Origin: Paenibacillus sp. E222
GTDB lineage: Bacteria > Bacillota > Bacilli > Paenibacillales > Paenibacillaceae
DNA: 64,000 nt
Direction: 5' to 3'
NCBI RefSeq assembly: GCF_013401555.1
Contig: NZ_CP058552.1
Coordinates: forward strand, 7,068,001-7,132,000
In this document: positions 1-11,148 of the stretch, in pieces
Layout of the letters: each line of letters begins with the position of its first letter
Position numbering within the stretch: position 1 is the first letter of the stretch
Made by a program: the position numbers and the translations under genes
The notes under the pieces: generated by a model
Told to the model about the DNA's origin: nothing
The model's database searches: none
Seen by the model: the letters and a program-made list of their open reading frames with translations, nothing else

Positions 1-2
1 GC

Positions 3-749
3 AGCGGAGCCGTACAGCGGATTGCTGCTGGCGCAGTAGAAAGTCGTTATTTTATGAACGAGGCCAAAAACGAACTGCAATTGATGGTAAACACTGACCC
101 ATACGAGCAGTACTACTCGACCAACGCCATTATCATGTACAAGGTAAACTACACTACAGGCAAAGGTACAGCTGTTAATCCCAAAGCAAAGCTGGACGTA
201 AACGCTGTTTATGCCGGCGGCTGGGGCAACAATCTGTATGTGTATAACAAAGGCATCAAGCTGGACAGCAACAAGGATTATGATTATTCAACAGGCAAAG
301 CCTTTGCATTGACCACTTCTGGCAAAACGCTTCAGATTCATAGTAAGAGCATCCGGGAGGTAAGTCCGCTAGGTACGGATAAGGTTGTCGTTGTGGATGC
401 AGACAAAAAGGCATATGCCAAAACCATCGCTGGAAACAAGGTATCCAAGTCTGCCAACCTGAATTTGAACAGTGTCACTTTCGTAACTGCTCAGCTGACC
501 AACGGAACACCAACTATTGCGTATCTATCCGGTACAAATGGTCTTTATTCCGTGAGCACAGCCCTCAAAGTAGCCAAGCTTGCTGGAGAGGAATGGGCAA
601 CGTTCCAGCTTCATGACGATGTTCCGGGCATGTTCTACATCAACGCTAATGATGTCTATCGCCTGTATCATGTGCAAGCCAATGGCTCAGGCAAAAAGGT
701 GCTAAGCGACGTTTTCCTGGATGATATCCTTCTGGTCGTGCCAAACTAA
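3..749 (+). CDS. C-terminal part of a secreted/propeller-like protein (5' end outside window)
   Basis: The reading frame is open from the first bases, so this is the 3' part of a longer gene; the Met at 54 is internal. About 248 residues are visible. They are rich in Gly, Asn, Tyr and Lys and contain repeated short beta-strand units, ending in a segment (YRLYHVQANGSGKKVL) that resembles DUF5050-type propeller repeats. No catalytic motif is visible. Such domains usually occur in exported Bacillota proteins, often behind a signal peptide and a copper-amine-oxidase-like domain, but that part is not in the window. A strong terminator follows. The family assignment is a guess from repeat texture; the coding call itself is firm. 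Confidence 0.7.
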   Translation, partial: SGAVQRIAAGAVESRYFMNEAKNELQLMVNTDPYEQYYSTNAIIMYKVNYTTGKGTAVNPKAKLDVNAVYAGGWGNNLYVYNKGIKLDSNKDYDYSTGKAFALTTSGKTLQIHSKSIREVSPLGTDKVVVVDADKKAYAKTIAGNKVSKSANLNLNSVTFVTAQLTNGTPTIAYLSGTNGLYSVSTALKVAKLAGEEWATFQLHDDVPGMFYINANDVYRLYHVQANGSGKKVLSDVFLDDILLVVPN

Positions 750-812
750 GCCACACATGTGGGAATAGTTCTTATAGAGTCTTATAGCTAACTTAACATT
801 GTTGTTTCAAAT

Positions 813-861
813 AAAGAGGATAACCCTAAAGCCATCACGGCTCTGGGTATCCTCTTTTTTT
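813..861 (+). terminator. Rho-independent terminator
   Basis: An inverted repeat (AGAGGATAACCC paired with GGGTATCCTCT) is followed by a run of T. It ends the truncated gene to its left. Confidence 0.85.
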
Positions 862-903
862 CATGTCCAAAACTATTTTTCAAAAACATCTTCCATATGA
901 GAA

Positions 904-918
904 TGATAATTGTTATCA
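904..918 (+). promoter_or_regulatory. Fur box
   Basis: TGATAAT-T-GTTATCA matches the Bacillus 7-1-7 Fur consensus (TGATAATnATTATCA) with one mismatch. It ends about 30 bases before the start codon of the AraC-type regulator, so iron repression of that gene is expected. Confidence 0.85.
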
Positions 919-948
919 TTAAGAAAATAAGACAAAAGGATGGTCCGT

Positions 949-2583
949 ATGACTGAACAGCTTCCCTTCATTTCTGAAACCTCATCTCTGCCGCTCCTCT
1001 CTTCCATGTGCCGTGTACGGCGCGGGGAGCATTTCCGTGTGCAAGGCAAGACGGTGTCCCGGCCCATGCTCTGTCTTATTTTACAAGGAGACGGTGTCCT
1101 GGTCTTGAACGATACAGTCTATACCGCCGAAGCCCATCAACTCTATGTTCTGAAGCCAGGAACAACAATTGAAGCGGCTGCACGCTCGGCTGTTACGGAG
1201 TTTATAATACTTAGTATGGATACGGTATGTTTACAGCAAGTGCACGGCCAATGGATAATGTCCTCCTCCTCCTCCTCTGCTTTCCCGCTTGATTGGGAGA
1301 CAGGCAGACTGATGGTTCGTCACGACCAACAAGTCAGAGCACGATTTGAACAATTATATAAAGCCTATCGCGGCGTTCACCCTGATCACTTTATCAGTAT
1401 ACATAGCCAGCTGCACGAGCTTTTGCAGTATCTCTCGGAGAACCGGCTTGAAGAAAATTATGAGAAGGTCGATCCGGCGCTTGAACGCAGCATTATGTAT
1501 ATGAGGCGGTTCATGAGTGAAGGTATCAGCATGGATCAACTGGCCAAAATTGCCGGATTGACACCTAGTTCCTATTCTCGCAGTTTCAAAAAAGCCAAAG
1601 GCATGTCACCTACCGATTATCTGAATCGCTTACGGATCGACGAGGCCAAAAAACAGCTCAAGCAGGAGTCATGTGAACTCAAAGACGTCGCCGTATCTGT
1701 TGGCTATGGCAATGAATACTATTTTAGCCGCAAATTCAAACAAACCTTGGGGATCGCACCCAGCCTATATATGAAAAAAGACCACATTCGCGTGGCTACT
1801 GCGTCCAGGATTGAACTTCATGAGAATCTCTCTTCGCTCGGATTACAACCCGTAGCTGCAATGGACGGATGCCATAATCGGGAGCTTGATGAAGTCGAGC
1901 AGCAGCAGCAGCTGGCTACGCAATTGGAGAAATTACGTCAGGCCAAGCCGGACCTGATTATCGGTGATTTTTATCATAAACCCTTCTACGATCAGCTCAA
2001 AAGTATTGCACCTACGGTTATCCTGGATCAGGCCGATGACTGGAAAGAAAATCACTTACGCTTGGCTGAACTGGTCGGACGAGAGCAGCAGGCTCTGCAA
2101 AATTTCAAACAGCTTGAGCTTCGCAACCTTGATGTTGGGCTGCGTTTGAAGCATCATTTCGGGCAAGAACGTATTATGCTTATGCAGGTTACGAATCAGT
2201 CTATCCGGCTCCAGGAAACTATCGAGCATCCATTGAATCGCCTTATCTACGGTGAACTCGGACTAAAACCTGCACAGATCATGTCTACAGATTTAATGAC
2301 AGATGAGTATGCGGCAGATAGCATCCCCATGCTGGACACGGATCATCTGTTCATGAATCGCGTCACCAATTCGCCTGCCAGTGAGAAACAGCTTCGGCGT
2401 ATGAAACAAACTACAGCCTGGAATCGCTCTCCAGCCGTGTTGAAAGGTAACGTACATGATATATCTAATTGGTCTGTATTATCCTGGACCCCAAGCGGAC
2501 GCCATCAGATCATGGACGAACTGGAACAGATCGTTCAGCAACTTGTAACCTTATCACGTGTAGGATTAATCGGACAATTGTAA
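949..2583 (+). CDS. AraC-family regulator with C-terminal siderophore-binding-like domain (Btr type)
   Basis: The product is 544 aa, built like B. subtilis Btr, which binds bacillibactin and activates siderophore uptake genes. Residues about 1-170 form an N-terminal sensor region with a five-serine run. Residues about 185-285 hold two AraC helix-turn-helix motifs (MDQLAKIAGLTPSSYSR; VAVSVGYGNEYYFSRKF). Residues about 290-544 resemble a TroA/FecB substrate-binding fold (KPDLIIGDF). There is no signal peptide, so this last domain is cytoplasmic and likely an effector sensor. ATG 949 is preferred over 940 because AAAGGATGG overlaps 940 but lies at good distance from 949. A Fur box upstream supports iron control. 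No siderophore transporter lies next to it. Confidence 0.88.
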   Translation: MTEQLPFISETSSLPLLSSMCRVRRGEHFRVQGKTVSRPMLCLILQGDGVLVLNDTVYTAEAHQLYVLKPGTTIEAAARSAVTEFIILSMDTVCLQQVHGQWIMSSSSSSAFPLDWETGRLMVRHDQQVRARFEQLYKAYRGVHPDHFISIHSQLHELLQYLSENRLEENYEKVDPALERSIMYMRRFMSEGISMDQLAKIAGLTPSSYSRSFKKAKGMSPTDYLNRLRIDEAKKQLKQESCELKDVAVSVGYGNEYYFSRKFKQTLGIAPSLYMKKDHIRVATASRIELHENLSSLGLQPVAAMDGCHNRELDEVEQQQQLATQLEKLRQAKPDLIIGDFYHKPFYDQLKSIAPTVILDQADDWKENHLRLAELVGREQQALQNFKQLELRNLDVGLRLKHHFGQERIMLMQVTNQSIRLQETIEHPLNRLIYGELGLKPAQIMSTDLMTDEYAADSIPMLDTDHLFMNRVTNSPASEKQLRRMKQTTAWNRSPAVLKGNVHDISNWSVLSWTPSGRHQIMDELEQIVQQLVTLSRVGLIGQL

Positions 2584-2634
2584 AGCATGTGTTTTTCTTC
2601 ATTATAAATGTACATGTGCATAATCAACCTAAGA

Positions 2635-2671
2635 CCAAAGAGCCCTCTCCAATTCGGAAAGGGCCCTTTGC
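2635..2671. terminator. Hairpin between convergent genes
   Basis: CAAAGAGCCCTCTCC pairs imperfectly with GGAAAGGGCCCTTTG. The T tracts are weak on both sides. It probably serves both convergent genes. Confidence 0.55.
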
Positions 2672-2678
2672 GTTGCTG

Positions 2679-3254
2679 TTATTCATGTTCCTTGATCTCT
2701 TCCTTCGGAACCAATTTGTATATTTCTTCATCTTCCATGGTATCAATCAAGCGATCCAGCCATTTGTAATAGGCCTCTGCTTGAAGCACTTTATGCTTGT
2801 CTTCCTTAAGAATGTGAAGAAGCTCAGCATCTCCTTGTTCATCCAGGTCAGCAATCAAACGATTCATTTCATCAACGGATTTGCGCAGTACCTGAAGGTT
2901 ACTCTCCACGGCTTTTCTCCATTTAATCACAAAATAATCCGTAAACGTCTGATGCCAGTCATACTCCACTTCATATAGGTCTTTCCGGGAGCCTTTGCTC
3001 CATACTTTATTCACCATTTTTAGATCCAGCAGTGTACGTACGCCGGTACTCATGCTCGTTTTGCTCATTTCCATTTCCCGGCCCATATCATCAAGGGTCA
3101 TAGGTTTGTCTGCAAAAAAAAGCAATCCATATAAGTGTCCCGTGGACAGCGTAACGCCGTAGAGATCCATATTACGCCCAATGGCTTCAATGACGCGTTT
3201 ACGGATTCTAAGAACGGTTGCCTGCTGTTCCTCTTGTAAATGGTCCAAGCTCAT
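2679..3254 (-). CDS. GbsR-like MarR-family repressor of glycine betaine uptake
   Basis: The 191-aa protein resembles the GbsR/OpcR group of MarR-like regulators that control choline and glycine betaine genes in Bacillus. A winged helix is visible around residues 55-100 (LDDMGREMEMSKTSMSTGVRTL). A helical, charged C-terminal half follows. ATG 3254 is chosen because GGAGGT precedes it by nine bases; a longer in-frame start has no ribosome site. The gene is transcribed away from opuAA/opuABC, and a palindrome lies between them, so it is probably the local repressor. Whether it senses choline or osmotic state cannot be read from the sequence. Confidence 0.85.
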   Translation of the reverse strand: MSLDHLQEEQQATVLRIRKRVIEAIGRNMDLYGVTLSTGHLYGLLFFADKPMTLDDMGREMEMSKTSMSTGVRTLLDLKMVNKVWSKGSRKDLYEVEYDWHQTFTDYFVIKWRKAVESNLQVLRKSVDEMNRLIADLDEQGDAELLHILKEDKHKVLQAEAYYKWLDRLIDTMEDEEIYKLVPKEEIKEHE

Positions 3255-3549
3255 GCTTGCAACCTCCATTCTGAACATTCCCAGTCTCGGCAAAATAATT
3301 GCAACGGTTTAAGATCCGGCTTACATGGGAAAGTATCCGGCAGGACATCCTATATGCCAACAGGCTTTAGGTTACCCCATGTATTTCATGGGTTCTCTAC
3401 CAAGTTGCAAACGCCTACGACTATTTTTTAACCAAAAAAAACGGCTTAGATTCAGCACATTTTCTATTGTAGGAAAAGCGATATCAAATGTAAAGGTGTC
3501 TTATTAGCCAGAATAAGGAGAATGACGGAGCATATGGACGGAAAACTTC

Positions 3550-3583
3550 GTACAGTTTTTACTGTACAAACATTATGTACTGT
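3550..3583. promoter_or_regulatory. Probable GbsR-type operator
   Basis: GTACAGT-TTTT-ACTGTAC (3550-3567) is a perfect 7-bp inverted repeat, and a further half site GTACTGT lies at 3577-3583. The block sits immediately upstream of the -35 box of opuA. Assignment to the divergent regulator is inference from position. Confidence 0.6.
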
Positions 3584-3591
3584 TTATTCGG

Positions 3592-3620
3592 TTGCTATAC
3601 GGGTTAAGTATTGTTAGAAT
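3592..3620 (+). promoter_or_regulatory. opuA promoter (sigma-A type)
   Basis: TTGCTA at 3592-3597 and TAGAAT at 3615-3620 are separated by 17 bases, downstream of the palindromic operator. Confidence 0.6.
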
Positions 3621-3751
3621 ACAAAACGTTACCCAGAAAGACGGGAAGCGAAGCAACGATTACCGGATTTCGTGGCTGGGCGCACAAGTGTATGGGCTTG
3701 TGGATGCTGAAAGCCGTTCGAAGTGCACAACACATCAGAAGGGGTGAAAAC

Positions 3752-7538
<3,787 letters not shown>

Positions 7539-7570
7539 ACCAGATTGAGATGGATAAACCTGAATTTGGC

Positions 7571-7606
7571 AAAAAGACCACCGAAATTTTTTCGGTGGTC
7601 TTTTTA
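7571..7606 (+). terminator. Terminator of the opuA operon
   Basis: AAAGACCACCGAAA pairs with TTTCGGTGGTCTTT, followed by T residues. Confidence 0.93.
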
Positions 7607-8080
7607 GTGTAACTTTTACTTGGGAGTGTCTCCAAACCTAATGAAAGCCTGAATGTACCTGAAGTTCCGTTAAAGTGGATTTTCTCCCTTTCAATGAAAA
7701 GGTCCGCTCCGGATCGAATCCAGGGTCAGCTTCACACTGGCGGTTGGAGCAAAGCAAGTGCAAGTGCTAACGAATCGGAGACGTCTTATTCAAGGATATG
7801 ACGCAATTCCAGAAATCTAAAGCGCCTGAGACACGCTATATCAGAATAAAACAGTCGTTTGCAGTGTTTTTGTCAGGCAATTCAGTAAATAGCGTGTCTC
7901 ATGTTCCTTACTTTGTAAAAAGAAGAGCTGAAGGCAAAATAAGGCGTTCTGAGTTCCTTAGAAAATTGTCTCGAAAATCTCAAGCATAAAGCTAAACGTA
8001 CTAATCATTATCTTCTACATTAAAGGCTGTGAAACTGAATTATGTACTCACAATCTGCAAATTTCTTTTCTTTTTCCCGC
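7607..8080. other. Gene-free stretch with a 12-bp inverted repeat
   Basis: About 470 bases hold no convincing gene; a 63-codon frame at 7798-7989 lacks a usable ribosome site and resembles nothing I know. The only structure is a perfect inverted repeat described separately. Confidence 0.5.
7828..7900. repeat. 12-bp inverted repeat with 49-bp spacer
   Basis: GAGACACGCTAT (7828-7839) and ATAGCGTGTCTC (7889-7900) are exact reverse complements. Inside the loop, TCAGGC (7873-7878) can pair instead with GCCTGA (7823-7828), so two folds exclude each other. No function is known to me. Confidence 0.6.
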
Positions 8081-8293
8081 TCATCCAATCAGCAGCAATA
8101 ATACGCCAATCGTAATCAGCACAATACCAAAAAGCCCATACACCACTCTTGCACCCTGACGTCCAATCGTTTTCACAAAGAGACCTGCTCTGAAACTCTT
8201 CATAAACCAATCCCAATTGTTGATTCCACCCAACAAACTGAAAATCCCTGCGGCAATAGCCAATAGTGCGATTAAAACCGGTTGATCTTGCAT
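8081..8293 (-). CDS. Imm17-like small membrane protein
   Basis: The 70-aa protein has two membrane helices (about 5-23 and 50-69) around a short basic loop. The GGINNWDWF and GRQGARVVYGLFG motifs match the Imm17 family as I remember it, a family named from association with polymorphic toxins. No toxin gene is adjacent, so an immunity role here is unproven and a housekeeping membrane role is equally possible. ATG 8293 follows GGAGGG at good spacing. Confidence 0.7.
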   Translation of the reverse strand: MQDQPVLIALLAIAAGIFSLLGGINNWDWFMKSFRAGLFVKTIGRQGARVVYGLFGIVLITIGVLLLLIG

Positions 8294-8364
8294 GTCAACC
8301 CTCCTTCAATATAATCCTGTCTACTATACCTTCCTCTGGTAAAAATGAAAAGTCATTAATTAGT

Positions 8365-8404
8365 AAAAAACAGCTTGCAGATGTAGGTCTGCAAGCTGTT
8401 TTCC
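8365..8404 (-). terminator. Terminator of the SLH nuclease gene
   Basis: AACAGCTTGCAGA pairs with TCTGCAAGCTGTT. On the minus strand it is followed by six T residues. It lies about 75 bases after the stop codon at 8479. Confidence 0.9.
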
Positions 8405-8478
8405 TTAGAGTAAAAGAGTTTAGCATTCAGGTTAAACTGGTTTTGGCTTCCTTTTCATAGGAAGATTGACTCGTCTTA

Positions 8479-11148
8479 TTACTTCGCCTGAAACTCACTC
8501 GCTGACATCAACAGCGTTACAACTTCAGCACGAGTTGCTTCAGAGAGCGGGTTAAACAAGTTTTTGCCTGTGCCTTTCACCAGCCCTGCATCATATGCAG
8601 CCGCGATATAAGGCACGGCCCATGCAGATATTTTATTTGCATCTGCAAAGGTTAATGTGGCATTCGATTCAACTGGAAGTCCGAGTGCTCTTACGAGCAT
8701 AACCGTCATCTCTACACGGGATACTTTGCCAAATGCACGGAACGTCTCATCCGTATAGCCACTAATGATCCCTTGTTCTACAGCTTGAGCAATAAAGGAT
8801 TGTGCCCATGCTGGAATTTTGGAGGCATCCTTAAACGTCAACGCCTTGCTGCTGGCCGGAAGTTCAAATGCTCTTGCCAGCATTACAATGAACTCGGCTC
8901 GAGTCGCCGGTGCATTTGGACGGAAGTTACCGTCCTGATATCCATTTACAATTCCCCGGGAAATGGCCTGCTCAATGGCAGCTGCCGCCCAGTGATTGCC
9001 GATATCTTTCAAAATCACACCCGGATTGGTTGGTATAGTACCGCCACCATTCCCATTACCAGGGACGGAAGGAGTTGTAGGCGTGTTCGGCGGGGTTGGA
9101 TCCGTTGGTGTTACAGGTGTGGTTGGTGTCGTTGTACCTCCACCACTATTACCACTGCCCGGATTACTTCCATTATTTCCACCGCCATTACCAGGGTTGC
9201 CTCCATTCCCATCACCCGGAAGTGGAGCTCCCTTCAGATCGGTACTACGTCCTTCCGTTGTCTGATTTACCGTACCTACCCGGTCCAGATGTTCATGGAA
9301 GACTTCATAATCGACCAGATTCAGTTCATAGTACCGGTTGTCATTCTTCGCCGCTCTCATGGAACGATAAAAGTCTCCACCGTTAGCCATAAACGAGTTC
9401 GTCGCTACGATGTAGTATCCGTTTGGATCGATATCCGTGTACGTACCATTGGCATTCTTAATCTGTACTTTGAGTACGCGTTGACCGACTTGGGTCACCG
9501 TATTAGATATGGCATCAACTTTCTCTCCCGGCTTCGTGGAATCGTAGTAGAAACGCATGCCTGAAACTTGCGGGAAGCGCCCTTCTCCTGTTTCCACGCC
9601 GCTCACACCATTTTCCAGCGCAGCCGTAATTTCCTTACCTGTCATTTTCAGCGCAGACAGGTTGTTGCCGTATGGCATTACGGCCAGCAGGTCGCCCAGG
9701 GTAATATCTCCCTGCTTGAACGATTCCCGAATGCCTCCACCATTTTGGATGGCGACATATCCTTTGACATCGTTTTCCTTAACAATGGATTTCACTTTCT
9801 CCAGCATGCCGTCTGTCACGAAGTTTCCTAGATTCGTTTCTTTTTTACGAACACTGTTACGTTCTCCGTCCAGGAATACATTCGTTTTACCGATAACTGT
9901 TTTTCTGAACTCTTCCAGAGGTTTCGCATAGGTTGCCAGCTTCGCTTTTGCATTCGGATCATCTGTGTAAACATACTTACCGGTGGCATCCTTCGCATCC
10001 AGGTTCAGCAATTTGCCGTTCCATGTTTTCAGTACGCCTGCTTCGTTGAACGTGACATCCAGTTGACCCAGGGAAACGTCATATTCTCCTGTCTGTACGA
10101 CCAGCGTAGGATCGGTGTGTGTATCTACAACCACCGGTTTGTTCAGAATGGTGTGTGAATGACCACCTACTACGATGTCGATGCCTTCTACCGCTTCTGC
10201 CAGTTTCAGGTCTTCCGAGTAACCCAAATGCGTCAGCGCGATAATTTTGTTGATACCTTCATCTTGCAGCATGTTCACTGTCGCCTGAGCACTTGCTTTG
10301 TAATCCTTAAACTTCAGATCATCTCCCGGTGATGACAGGGATACGGTATCCGGTGTCGTCAAGCCAAAGATTCCGACTTTCTCGCCGTTTACTTCCGTGA
10401 TAATAGCCGGATAGATTTGGGAATTCTCGCCTGGATTTCCGATAGTACTGTTGTACAAGCTACCCAAACTCGCATCCTTGGTATAGTCAATATTGGCACT
10501 CACAAATGGGAATTCTGCTTGTTCAATAAATGTCTTGAGTACGCTTGGGCCTTTATCAAACTCATGGTTTCCAAAGGTCATGGCATCGTATCCGATCATG
10601 TTCATGAACTCCAGATCCGCCAGACCGTTAAAGAGGTTAAAGTACAATGTACCCGAGAATACGTCCCCTGCATCCAGCACCAGGGTGTTATCATTACGTG
10701 TTTCCTTAATCGCTGTTACGCGGCGCGGGATGTTATCCAAATGCGCGTGCGTATCATTGGTGTGCAATACACGCAGGTTGAAGTCTCCCTCTTCTGCCGT
10801 GCTTCCAATGCTCAGCTGCGCGAGCAGCGGATCATGGTCACTGACCCGACCATGGGAATCTTCGAAATCAGCATTCACATGAACTGCTTCGATCGCCGCA
10901 GTTTTGGACAGATTTTTGCTCACCAGAATGTGATCCAGTGTCTGAGAGTTTCCGTCATAGATGTAGGAATAACGCTTGTTCTCTGGCAGCTTGTTTACCA
11001 GATTGTCCAGTTCATTACCTTCAACAATATTCAATGTTTTGGAGAACTGGAAGTCATTGAAGTCGCCAAGAACAGCGACATTCACCTTAGGGTCTTTGTC
11101 GATCAATTGGGATACAAATTGATTGACAATTGTCGCTTGCTGCGCACG
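8479..11148 (-). pseudogene. 3' part of interrupted YhcR-like nuclease: EEP end, 5'-nucleotidase, SLH domains
   Basis: This part is in the same frame as the upstream part at 11149-14067 and separated from it only by a TAG codon. It starts with the second half of an endonuclease/exonuclease/phosphatase domain (LGDFNDFQ; SDHDP). A full 5'-nucleotidase follows: metallophosphatase motifs LHTNDTHAH, FGNHEFDKG and GGHSHT, then the C-terminal 5'-nucleotidase domain (NGGGIRESF). A Gly/Asn/Pro/Thr-rich linker leads to three SLH repeats that would anchor it to the cell wall. No ribosome site precedes the first possible start, so separate translation is unlikely and the amber codon should remove nucleotidase and anchor. 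All catalytic residues remain intact, suggesting a recent change or a sequencing error. Confidence 0.85.

Larger units (their letters stand above)
3255..3751. other. Divergent regulatory region gbsR-like / opuA
   Basis: This gene-free stretch of about 500 bases holds the opuA promoter and operator described separately, a short palindrome around 3374-3393 (CCCATG...CATGGG), and a long leader before opuAA (from about 3625). Reading frames here are not supported by ribosome sites. Confidence 0.6.

Noticed and set aside
7798..7989. 63-codon reading frame
   Set aside because: The only AAGGA lies directly against the ATG, composition is unlike neighbouring genes, and it runs through the inverted repeat.
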